The translations under genes and the position numbers were made by a program. Under the pieces are notes generated by a model. The model saw only the letters and a list, made by a program, of their open reading frames with translations. It was not told the origin of the DNA and did no database searches. 64,000 nucleotides of DNA from Maribacter aestuarii (GTDB taxonomy: Bacteria; Bacteroidota; Bacteroidia; Flavobacteriales; Flavobacteriaceae). The first letter of the stretch is position 1. The number at the start of each line of letters is the position of its first letter. Positions 51,591 to 60,900 of the stretch are shown one piece after another. The DNA lies in contig NZ_CP107031.2 in NCBI RefSeq assembly GCF_027474845.2, positions 813,501-877,500 on the forward strand, in the 5' to 3' direction.

Positions 51591-52802
51591 TTAGACGACC
51601 TCTGCCACTACAAAATTACTGCCGCCGATAAAAATCAAATCCTCTTCTTCAGCAGAACATTTAGCCGCCTGGTATGCCTTATTTACACTAGAATAGCTTT
51701 TACCATTTAAACCAATTAAATTCGCTTCCTTCAACAATATATTTTCATCCAAACCCCTAGGAAGATTGGGTTTACAAAAATAATAATGTGCTTTTCTAGG
51801 AAAAAGTGGGAGGATGGTATCTAGCTTTTTATCCTTTACAAAACCCAGAACAATATGTAGTTCTCCATAAACTTCATTTTTCAATTGTTCCAGCACCAAT
51901 GTTAAACCTTCTCGATTATGTGCCGTATCACAGATAATCTTAGGCGATTCAGCCAAAACTTGCCAGCGTCCCTGAAGCCCAGTATTGTGTACAACATTCA
52001 AAAGGCCTTCTTTTATATGGGAACTCGAGATTTCAAATCCCGAAAGCAATCCAATTACAGCAAGAACTCCGGTTATATTCTTTCGCTGATAACTTCCCAG
52101 AAGGGATGTTTCAAAATGTTCGTTAATTGCAGTATCGGCAAAAACTAAGGAAGATTTATTTTTATTTGCGATTGCCTCAAATACTGTTTTAATCTCATCC
52201 TGTGTCTCACTAATGACCACAGGAATCCCAGGTTTTATTATCCCCGCTTTCTCCATTGCAATTTCAGGTAAGGTAGTACCCAACATATCCATATGGTCAA
52301 ATCCTATGTTAGTAATCAAACACACCTCTGGTGTAATGATGTTTGTAGAGTCCAACCGCCCTCCTAAACCTACTTCAATGATTGCAATATCTACATCTTT
52401 AGCAGCGAAATAACTGAATGCCATGCCAACCGTCATTTCAAAAAAAGACAACTTATGCAAGTTCAAAAAGGTTTGGTGTTCAGCTATAAAATCAACTACA
52501 AATTGTTTATCGGCCTTTTTACCATTTATGCGAATACGCTCCCTAAAATCTTTTAGATGCGGGGATGTATATAATCCAACCTTATAACCGGCCTCCTGCA
52601 GAATTGAGGCAAGCATGTGGCTACTAGAACCTTTTCCGTTGGTTCCGGCAACATGAATGCTTCTAAAGCTATTTTGAGGATTCTTTAGATGTTCGGCGAA
52701 TTTAATGATGCCATCCAATTTGGCATGATACGCGGAATTACCTTTGAGTTGGTACATAGGAAGTTGGGCAAACATCCATTTCAAGGTCTCCTTATAGGTC
52801 AC
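51591..52802 (-). CDS. folC: Bifunctional folylpolyglutamate synthase / dihydrofolate synthase
   Basis: Completes dihydrofolate and adds its glutamate tail. The 403-residue protein has HVAGTNGKGSSSHMLASIL (P-loop), GLYTSPHLKDFRERIRING, AIIEVGLGGRLDSTN and NIGFDHMDMLGTTL, all Mur/FolC-family motifs. It starts with GTG (complement of 52800-52802), overlapping the tonB stop by 4 bp (GTGA), so it is translationally coupled to the ExbB-ExbD-TonB operon. Pairing of folC with tonB genes is common in Flavobacteriaceae. Confidence 0.95.
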   Translation of the reverse strand: MTYKETLKWMFAQLPMYQLKGNSAYHAKLDGIIKFAEHLKNPQNSFRSIHVAGTNGKGSSSHMLASILQEAGYKVGLYTSPHLKDFRERIRINGKKADKQFVVDFIAEHQTFLNLHKLSFFEMTVGMAFSYFAAKDVDIAIIEVGLGGRLDSTNIITPEVCLITNIGFDHMDMLGTTLPEIAMEKAGIIKPGIPVVISETQDEIKTVFEAIANKNKSSLVFADTAINEHFETSLLGSYQRKNITGVLAVIGLLSGFEISSSHIKEGLLNVVHNTGLQGRWQVLAESPKIICDTAHNREGLTLVLEQLKNEVYGELHIVLGFVKDKKLDTILPLFPRKAHYYFCKPNLPRGLDENILLKEANLIGLNGKSYSSVNKAYQAAKCSAEEEDLIFIGGSNFVVAEVV

Positions 52803-53743
52803 TCTCCCAATTTAAAATTCACGACCACAAAACCGGTCTGTTCGCTTGGTGCTTTGGAATCTAAATTCCATTTATGCATAAACGCAGTTTTCCTGGCAGG
52901 TTCCAGTAAACATGGGTTATTATTAGTGGTCCCCCGCACTCCCGGCGTTGCACTTATGACTTTACCGTTTCGATCAACAACAATTTTTACCACTACTCTA
53001 CCGGACTCATTACATTCTTGGGGAACTTTTCCCTTATTCACTAGAGACCTACCGTTTAAGCCGTATCCTCCAGTTCCACTTCCAGAACCTGGACTACCGT
53101 AATAGCTTGTGGCATAAGGATCTCCGTCTGGTTGTCCTTTATCTCCGGCCTTGTCATCATCTCCTTCACTGCCAGAAGCCGTTCCATCGGATTTATTCAA
53201 CCCCCCCATCATTTCATCCAGCTTTTTCTTTTTGGCCGCTTGCTCCCTTATGGCCTGTTCTTCAGCATCTTTTTTCTGCTGTGCTATTTTGGCCGCCTTG
53301 GCCTTTTCTGCCTTTAAGGCGTCTTCTTTTCGCTTCTGAGCTTCTTTTGCAGCATCCTCGTCGCGTTTTTTAGCCTCAGTTGCCTGTTTAATTTTTAAAG
53401 CCTCTTCGCTCTCCTTCGTCAATAGCTTTTCAGATGGAGCTTCTTTAGCCACAGATTCTTCTGGAACTTCTTCAATTTCTTCCTCTTCAACAACTTCCTC
53501 TTGGACTTCTTGTTTAACGGGCTCCACGGGTGGAGTATCCAAAGGTTCGGAAATAATCTTTTCTTTTGGCTGTACTTGACCACTACCGAAATCGGTAGTT
53601 CCAAAATTAACCGAAATACCATTTTCTATGGGTGGATCCATATAAGTGAGACCAATGTAAAATAGCAGCAACAACAAAACACTTAACAGCAACGTGGTAA
53701 GTGTAAATGATTTTTTCTTGTGTCTCGTATCTAAAAATGCCAT
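52799..53743 (-). CDS. tonB: TonB-family energy transducer
   Basis: Transmits ExbBD-derived force to outer-membrane transporters. The 314-residue protein has one N-terminal membrane segment (TLLLSVLLLLLFYIGLTYM), a Glu/Pro region and a long Lys/Ala/Glu-rich coiled segment (about 115-175), then a Gly/Ser/Asp linker and a C-terminal domain with ESGRVVVKIVVDRNGKVIS, divergent from classical TonB_C. The ATG directly abuts the exbD stop. The middle resembles TolA-type stalks, so a TolA-like role is possible. Confidence 0.88.
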   Translation of the reverse strand: MAFLDTRHKKKSFTLTTLLLSVLLLLLFYIGLTYMDPPIENGISVNFGTTDFGSGQVQPKEKIISEPLDTPPVEPVKQEVQEEVVEEEEIEEVPEESVAKEAPSEKLLTKESEEALKIKQATEAKKRDEDAAKEAQKRKEDALKAEKAKAAKIAQQKKDAEEQAIREQAAKKKKLDEMMGGLNKSDGTASGSEGDDDKAGDKGQPDGDPYATSYYGSPGSGSGTGGYGLNGRSLVNKGKVPQECNESGRVVVKIVVDRNGKVISATPGVRGTTNNNPCLLEPARKTAFMHKWNLDSKAPSEQTGFVVVNFKLGE

Positions 53744-54130
53744 CTAATTGGGCCGCACCGCCAAAATGACCTTATAATTATTCCTGTTGGCAATATCCAT
53801 AACGTTAACCGCTTCTTTAATGGCTACGCTTTCCTCTGCCCTTAGGATAATAGTAGGTTTTTCTTGACCTTCAAGTGCTTTTTTTAATTCAATTTCAATG
53901 TATTCTCCGTTAATTCTCTCGTTATTCACAAAATACTGTAAGTTCTTGTCTATACTAACCGATACGTTCTGTGTATTCGTTGACTTACCTTTTGCTTTAG
54001 GCAATAACAAATCCAATGCATTAGGTGAATTGGCCGTCAACATGAAAAATATCAATAATAGGAAAACGATATCCGTCATGGAAGACATACTAAAGTCTGG
54101 ACTTACCTTATTTCTTCCTTTTAATTTCAT
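53744..54130 (-). CDS. exbD: Biopolymer transporter ExbD
   Basis: A proton-channel subunit of 128 residues: a short cytoplasmic N-terminus, one membrane segment with the critical Asp in SSMTDIVFLLLIFFML, and a periplasmic domain ending VILAVRPN. It lies 9 bp after exbB and is adjacent to tonB, forming the standard ExbB-ExbD-TonB unit. Confidence 0.94.
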   Translation of the reverse strand: MKLKGRNKVSPDFSMSSMTDIVFLLLIFFMLTANSPNALDLLLPKAKGKSTNTQNVSVSIDKNLQYFVNNERINGEYIEIELKKALEGQEKPTIILRAEESVAIKEAVNVMDIANRNNYKVILAVRPN

Positions 54131-54139
54131 GGCGAAATA

Positions 54140-54820
54140 TTAAAGTGGTTCATTCAATAAATCCAAGAATTCTACGGCATTGGCTTCCATTTTGTGTACC
54201 ACCTTATCCGTTCTGTTTACAAGATGGTTATAGCCCATATAAGCTATGATACCTACAATTAATCCTGCAACGGTCGTAGTCATCGCCGTATAAATACCGG
54301 ATGCTAACGAACCCATTTCTGCTTGACCGCCACTACTGGCCATTTCGTGAAAAGCTAAAATCATACCAATTACGGTACCAAGGAAACCGATCATAGGGGC
54401 GGCACCCGCCACTGTAGCTAAGACACTCACGTTCTTCTCCAATTTATAAACCTCTAACGTCCCCGCATTTTCAATGGCTGTGTTGATGTCATCCAGGGGC
54501 TTTCCTATTCGAGAAATTCCCTTTTCAGTAAGCCTCGCCACTGGGGAATCTGTTTGTGCACATAAAATTTTTGCTGCTTCCAGTTTTCCCGTAGTCACAT
54601 GGTCCCGAATCTGATTCATGAAGTTCTTGTCGATTTTGGAGGCCGCATTCACGGCTAAAAGTCGCTCAAAATAAATATAAAGGGCTACACCAAGCATCAA
54701 AAAAAGCACAGTGATAATCACCACACTTCCTGTCCCCCCATTGAAGACCAAATCCATTACGGAAAGGGTTTTTTCCTCGGAAAGCATTTCTTCCGTAGCA
54801 GAATCCTGAAATAATAACAT
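54140..54820 (-). CDS. exbB: MotA/TolQ/ExbB proton channel family protein
   Basis: An inner-membrane motor subunit of 226 residues with three membrane segments and the C-terminal signature APMIGFLGTVIGMILAF and TAMTTTVAGLIVGIIAYMGY. ATG at the complement of 54818-54820 (MLLFQDSATEEML) is preferred over a TTG six codons upstream. It is the first gene of exbB-exbD-tonB-folC. Confidence 0.94.
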   Translation of the reverse strand: MLLFQDSATEEMLSEEKTLSVMDLVFNGGTGSVVIITVLFLMLGVALYIYFERLLAVNAASKIDKNFMNQIRDHVTTGKLEAAKILCAQTDSPVARLTEKGISRIGKPLDDINTAIENAGTLEVYKLEKNVSVLATVAGAAPMIGFLGTVIGMILAFHEMASSGGQAEMGSLASGIYTAMTTTVAGLIVGIIAYMGYNHLVNRTDKVVHKMEANAVEFLDLLNEPL

Positions 54821-54871
54821 AATGTTCTTGATTATCAAATTTGCCTTAATAACGGTATTTAATCGATTAAA

Positions 54872-56206
54872 TTATCCGTGAAGCACAAAATCTCTTAATA
54901 AAATAAAAACACCCGCACCGCTAATAAATCCGATGAAAGCCAACCATGCAATTTTTTTCAGATACCAGAAGAAGTCTATTTTTTCCATACCCATGGCGAC
55001 GACGCCGGCAGCCGAGCCAATGATCAACATACTACCGCCGGTACCGGCCGAATACGCAATAAAATGCCACAACGGGCTATCCAAGGATTCCCCAAACATT
55101 CCCATACTAGCAGCTACCAAAGGCACATTATCAATTACGGCAGAGCCTACACCAAATAACATCACTACGATATCGGTATTGGGAATGGCTTCGTTCAGAC
55201 TTGCCGCATAATGGAAAAGTAGCCCCAAAGATTCCAAAGCCGCAACTGCCAATAATATTCCCAAGAAAAACAAAATACTTGGTAATTCTATTTTGGACAG
55301 GGAATTGTGAACGGGACTGTGATGTCCTCCGGCTTCATGTTCACCTCCATCAATAGTAGATATGCTAAACTTTTTATTACTATATATCTCTGCAAAAGTA
55401 GCTACAACGGCAAGTGACAACATCATACCAACATAGGGTGGTAAATGCGTAATGGTTTTAAAGAACGGTACAAATACGATTGATCCTAACCCAAGATATA
55501 GCATTATAGATCCATACTTGGATTTAGGTTCCTCTGCTGCGAAGTCGCCATCTATTACACCTTTAAATGCTTTATAATTTCCAGCAACCAAAACCGGAAT
55601 TACCATACATACGATGGAAGGTATAAGTACATGTATTACCAACTGGCCTGCCGTAACCTTGTTTGCTATCCATAACATGGTCGTGGTAACATCACCAATG
55701 GGTGACCACGCTCCACCGGCATTGGCGGCAATAATTATCATACCCGCAAACCAAAGCCGTGTGTTACGGTCACTGATTACCTTTTGTAGTATGGTTATTA
55801 AAACTATGGTCGCCGTAAGGTTGTCTATAATGGCAGATAATATGAAAGCCAAAATTGAGAACAACCAAAGTAATTTCTTTTTACTCCTGGTACGTATATA
55901 TCCTTTTATAGTAGCGAAACCGTCAAAATAATCTATTATCTCAACGATGGTCATAGCTCCAATAAGGAACACCAGAATCTCCGCTGTTTTTCCAAGATGA
56001 TGCAATAGAATTTCATCAATATGCGAAGGTTCCAGCTCTCTTAGTTCTGCATTTACCTCAAAAACAGACATATGGTTCAGCGCTATGATTGCCCAAAGTA
56101 TAGCCATCATTGCTAGCGCAGGAATTAGTTTATCTATTTTAAGGTTATGCTCTAATGTAATTGCCAGATAGCCTGCCAAAAATACTATGATAATTATGGT
56201 TTCCAT
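54872..56206 (-). CDS. nhaD: NhaD-type sodium:proton antiporter
   Basis: Exchanges Na+ for H+ across the inner membrane. The 444-residue protein has about twelve membrane segments and the NhaD/ArsB-superfamily stretches IDNLTATIVLITILQKV, ANAGGAWSPIGDVTTTMLWI and SAVIDNVPLVAASMGMFG. Fits a marine, sodium-based lifestyle together with the K+-dependent membrane pyrophosphatase. A cluster of inverted ACACTTT motifs lies just upstream. Confidence 0.92.
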   Translation of the reverse strand: METIIIIVFLAGYLAITLEHNLKIDKLIPALAMMAILWAIIALNHMSVFEVNAELRELEPSHIDEILLHHLGKTAEILVFLIGAMTIVEIIDYFDGFATIKGYIRTRSKKKLLWLFSILAFILSAIIDNLTATIVLITILQKVISDRNTRLWFAGMIIIAANAGGAWSPIGDVTTTMLWIANKVTAGQLVIHVLIPSIVCMVIPVLVAGNYKAFKGVIDGDFAAEEPKSKYGSIMLYLGLGSIVFVPFFKTITHLPPYVGMMLSLAVVATFAEIYSNKKFSISTIDGGEHEAGGHHSPVHNSLSKIELPSILFFLGILLAVAALESLGLLFHYAASLNEAIPNTDIVVMLFGVGSAVIDNVPLVAASMGMFGESLDSPLWHFIAYSAGTGGSMLIIGSAAGVVAMGMEKIDFFWYLKKIAWLAFIGFISGAGVFILLRDFVLHG

Positions 56207-56238
56207 ATTCAGTTGGTTTTATGCTTAATTTTCCACTT

Positions 56239-56280
56239 ACACTTTCAAAAAAGTGTATTCAATTTTTCAATTGAAAGTGT
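56239..56280. promoter_or_regulatory. Inverted-repeat cluster upstream of nhaD
   Basis: ACACTTTCAA (56239-56248) and TTGAAAGTGT (56271-56280) form a 10-bp inverted repeat; AAGTGT at 56251-56256 gives a third half-site pairing with the first. It begins 33 bp before the nhaD ATG on the nhaD side. This could be an operator or a hairpin in the leader. Confidence 0.45.
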
Positions 56281-56505
56281 TTAAAGATATTAAATTTGTC
56301 TTTGTTTTCATGATCTTGACAATATTTAACCGGAGATATTTGAAACTCATGGTTTTAGACTTAAAAAATTAATTTTAAAAACTCCCCTTTACTCAAAATC
56401 ACGGTGTGTAAATTATTTGTGTTTCTATATTTGGACTGTTAAAAACTAACAAATAATTATGAGACCCAACCGCCGCCCCTATAGAGAAAATAGGATGGAT
56501 AACCG

Positions 56506-56513
56506 TATATTTG
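56506..56513 (+). promoter_or_regulatory. Putative acyl-CoA dehydrogenase promoter -7 box
   Basis: TATATTTG matches TAnnTTTG exactly and lies 27 bases before the ATG at 56540. A second identical TATATTTG occurs at 56426-56433. Confidence 0.4.
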
Positions 56514-56539
56514 CGCTAATAATAATAAGTCTACATATC

Positions 56540-57681
56540 ATGAATTTTTCCTTAAGCGAAGAGCAAGAATTAATCCAACAAGCCGCAAAAGATTTTGCCC
56601 AAAACGAACTGTTGCCTGGAGTCATTGAAAGGGATGAAAAACAAGAGTTTCCAAAAGAAGAGGTTAAAAAAATGGGTGAACTAGGTTTTCTTGGAATGAT
56701 GGTAGATCCCAAATATGGCGGAAGTGGACTTGATACCTTGTCCTATGTTTTGGTAATGGAGGAATTGTCAAAGATAGATGCCTCGTCATCAGTAATTGTA
56801 TCCGTGAACAATTCACTCGTTTGCTGGGGATTGGAAACATTTGGTACAGCTGCCCAAAAAGAGAAGTATCTTACAAGGCTGACCACTGGTGAAGCAATCG
56901 GTGCTTTCTGTCTATCGGAACCAGAAGCGGGAAGTGACGCCACGTCACAAAAAACGACTGCAATCGATAAAGGAGATCACTATATTCTCAACGGAACGAA
57001 AAATTGGATTACCAACGGTAGTTCTGCCGAAATCTATTTGGTTATCGCGCAGACCGATAAAGAAAAAAACATCGGGGAATTAATGCACTAATTGTTGAAA
57101 AGGGAGCCGAAGGATTTGAAATCGGGCCAAAAGAAAATAAATTAGGAATTAGGGGTAGCGACACCCATTCCTTAGTTTTTAATGATGTTAAGGTTCCAAA
57201 GGAAAATAGGATCGGAGAAGATGGTTTTGGATTCAAATTCGCAATGAAGACACTTGCGGGAGGTAGAATTGGTATCGCCGCTCAGGCCTTGGGTATTGCC
57301 GCCGGAGCCTACGAATTGGCGCTGAAATATTCCAAAGAACGAAAGGCATTCGGAACTGAGATTAGCAACCACCAAGCTATTGCCTTCAAATTAGCTGATA
57401 TGCATACCCAGATTCAGGCCGCTAGGCATTTAGTCTATCAAGCCGCATGGGACAAGGACAATGACAAAGATTATGACCTATCTGGGGCCATGGCCAAATT
57501 GTATGCTTCTCAAATAGCCATGGAAACCACGGTAGAGGCTGTTCAAATACACGGTGGAAACGGTTTTGTAAAAGACTATCATGTGGAACGTTTAATGCGT
57601 GATGCAAAGATTACCCAAATTTACGAAGGCACTTCGGAGATTCAGAAAATAGTAATTTCCAGAAGTATTCTGAAATCCTAA
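56540..57681 (+). pseudogene. Acyl-CoA dehydrogenase, interrupted by a -1 frameshift
   Basis: A flavoprotein that oxidises short/medium acyl-CoA and reduces ETF. The first part starts MNFSLSEEQELIQQAAKDFA, has LSEPEAGSDATSQKT and WITNGSSAEIYLVIAQT, and stops at 57091. Adding one base to the A7 run at 57063-57069 continues as [19 protein letters not shown] and joins the downstream frame with [40 protein letters not shown] and the catalytic-Glu region [13 protein letters not shown]. The repaired protein would be 380 residues, the normal size. The frame is open to 56459, but ATG 56540 fits the family. Confidence 0.9.
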
Positions 57682-57997
57682 TACTGGATTTTATAACATA
57701 TACCCCCAATTATTTTGGAATCCATCAAGATAAAGCACCAATAAGCTTGTTACCCCCTTAATATTTAACAGGATTTTTGTGATAACTTAAACTTTAGCAA
57801 GATTACCCCTCTATCTGGGCAGAGGGATGTCTTTTTATGTTCTAATTTTATCAATCCGATAAATTGAGCATACTAAAAATATCATATTCAATATTTTTTA
57901 AGAATTATTTGAAAACGTTGAATAATTTATTGATAAAATGATTTATCAATGAATATTATTCATTAAAAATGATATTTTTGAGTAAATACCGTAAATT
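57682..57997. promoter_or_regulatory. AT-rich gltB upstream region with inverted repeats
   Basis: 316 bp without a gene. ATTGATAAA-atga-TTTATCAAT (57929-57950) and AATGAAT-att-ATTCATT (57948-57964) are overlapping inverted repeats next to a TAnnTTTG box TATTTTTG (57973-57980), 17 bases before the gltB ATG. This looks like a regulated promoter. A short GC hairpin CCCTCT/AGAGGG at 57807-57826 may terminate the preceding gene, but it has only a weak T tract. Confidence 0.5.
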
Positions 57998-60900
57998 ATG
58001 AAATTGAAAAAACAAGGATTATATCTGCCCGAATTTGAACATGATAATTGTGGCGCCGGGTTTATATGTAGTTTGAAAGGTAAAAAATCGAATGATATCA
58101 TCCATAAGGCTTTAGAAATTTTAGCACGGTTGGAACATAGGGGTGCGGTAAGTGCAGATGGTAAGACAGGTGACGGTGCTGGTATTCTTATCGATATTCC
58201 CCATGATTTTTTTCAAGCGGTATGTGATTTTAATTTACCTGAGCCGGGTCAGTATGCGGTAGGTAACATATTCTTCCCTCGGAAAGAAAATCAACGAAAT
58301 TTTTGTATTTCCGTTTTTGAGGAAAATATAGAGAAACAAGGATTGAAGCTTCTTGGCTGGAGAGATGTACCTGTTAATCGTTCCGTGCCTGGCAGAATTG
58401 CTACTGAAACTGAGCCATTTGTAAAACAGCTGTTCATTGCTAAGGAAACCGAAGAACAGACTTATTTCGAATTTAATCTCAAGTTGTATATAGCTAGAAA
58501 GGTTACGGAGAATACTATCATTAATTCCAAACTGTCGGAACACAAGTTTTTTTACGTCCCCAGCCTTTCTACGAAAATTATCATTTTTAAGGGATTGTTG
58601 ATGCCATTGGACATTAGTTTGTACTATTCTGATTTGATGGATTCCAGGGTGGTTACCAGATTAGCGTTGGTACATCAGCGATTCTCTACCAACACTTTTC
58701 CCACATGGGATTTGGCCCAACCTTTCAGGTACATGTGCCATAACGGTGAGATTAATACCTTGAGAGGGAACGTCTCTAGAATGTTTTCTCGGGAGGAGTT
58801 ACTGGAAAGTGACCTTTTTGGTCCTGAAATAAAGAATATCCTACCAATCATTTTGAGGGGGAAATCGGATTCTGCCACTATGGATATGGTAGTGGAGCTA
58901 CTCCTAATGACCGGACGCTCACTGCCCGAAGTCATGATGATACTGGTACCCGAGGCCTGGGAAAAAAATGAGGAAATGTCCGAGACCAAAAAAGCGTTCT
59001 ATGAATACCATTCCTGTATGATGGAACCTTGGGACGGACCTGCCTCTATTCCTTTTACTGATGGAAATTATATTGGCGCCGTACTGGATAGAAACGGATT
59101 ACGACCGTCAAGATATTCTGTGACCAAGGATGACTATGTTGTGATGTCTTCGGAAACTGGAGTGGTCGAAATTGCACCGGAAAATGTAGAATTTCATGGA
59201 AGGCTAGAACCTGGAAAAATGTTCTTGGTGAACATGGAAGAAGGAAGAATTGTTAATGATGAGGAAATAAAGGAAAATATTGCCAAAAAACATCCCTATA
59301 AAAAATGGCTTCAGAATAACCTGGTCCACTTAAAGGACATTCCGTACAATGATTGTCCCCTGTTTATAGGCGAGGAGACCTTGGAAAAAAGAAAGTCTGT
59401 TTTCGGATATACCCTTGAGGATATCAACACCATAATTTTACCTATGGGCAAAACAGCTAAAGAACCCATAGGATCCATGGGTTCGGATACTCCCATCGCC
59501 GTATTATCGGAAAGACCACAACTTATCTATAACTATTTCAAACAACTATTCGCACAGGTAACCAACCCACCGTTAGATGGCATACGAGAGGAATTGATAA
59601 CGGACATTAGTCTTACGCTGGGTAGCGACCATAATATATTTGAATTTTCAGAACTGCACTGTAGAAAATTAAAAATCCAAAACCCTGTTATTTCTAAAGA
59701 GGATTTGGATAAAATCAAAAACTATGATGTCAGCCCAGACTATAAGGTTGTTTCTATTCCCATTCTTTATCCCATTGAACAAGGTCATAATGGTCTGGAG
59801 GACGCCCTTCAATCTGTATTGGACCAAGCATCACAAGCGGTGGACGATGGCACCAATATCATCATATTGTCGGATAGAAATATTAATGAGAAAAATGCCC
59901 CTATACCAGCCTTATTAGCCTGTTCTTTTGTCAACAGTGGCTTACAGAAACTAGGAAAACGTTCCAATTCTAGTATTATCATAGAATCTGCGGAACCAAG
60001 GGAAGTACATCATTTTGCTTTGTTATTTGGTTTTGGTGCCAGTGCCGTAAATCCTTATTTGGTAAACGAAATTATTTCCGAACAAATTGAGGAACATGAC
60101 ATTACCGAAATCTCATTTGACGAGGCCATAAAAAATTACAATAAGGCAATAGGCAAGGGAATCCTTAAAGTGATGAATAAAATTGGAATCTCTACGCTTA
60201 ACTCTTATCGGGGATCTCAGCTTTTTGAATGTATTGGCATCAATACCAAAGTAGTGGACAAATACTTCCCGAACACGCCAACACGTATACAAGGGATAGG
60301 TCTGTATCAAATAGAAAAAGAAATTGCCAAACGCCATTCAAAGACCTATAGTAATAAGTCAGTTGCAGCTACTCTCGATTTAGAAATTGGGGGTGAATAC
60401 AGATGGCGACGGGACGGTGAAAAACATATGTTCAATCCAATTTCTATCGCAAAGCTCCAAAAATCCGTCAGGAACAATGAGCCGGACACCTATAAGGAAT
60501 TTTCCAAAATGGTCAACGAGCAATCACAAAGTTTGATGACCATTAGGGGCCTTTTTGAGTTTTCTAATTACGACCCCATTCCTTTGGACGAGGTAGAACC
60601 ATGGACAGAGATTGTTAAACGATTTAAGACCGGCGCCATGTCCTATGGCTCTATCAGTAAGGAAGCCCATGAAAATTTGGCAATCGCCATGAATCGTATA
60701 GGTGGTAAGAGCAATTCTGGAGAAGGTGGTGAAGATGAAGAACGTTTCTATAAGAATGCTACGGGCGACTGGAGAAATAGCGCCATTAAACAAGTGGCAT
60801 CAGGAAGGTTTGGGGTTACCTCCAATTACCTAACGAATGCCAAGGAGATTCAGATAAAAATGGCACAGGGTGCAAAGCCAGGTGAAGGAGGCCAATTACC

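Noticed and set aside
56459..56539. N-terminal extension of the acyl-CoA dehydrogenase
   Set aside because: The 27 codons are Arg-rich then hydrophobic, unlike the family, and include a likely -7 box.
57244..57681. Separate short acyl-CoA dehydrogenase gene
   Set aside because: It is the C-terminal half of the same enzyme, continuous in frame back to 57070; the ATG at 57244 is internal.
57807..57826. Hairpin CCCTCT/AGAGGG as a firm terminator after the acyl-CoA dehydrogenase
   Set aside because: The stem is only 6 bp and the T tract is interrupted and displaced.
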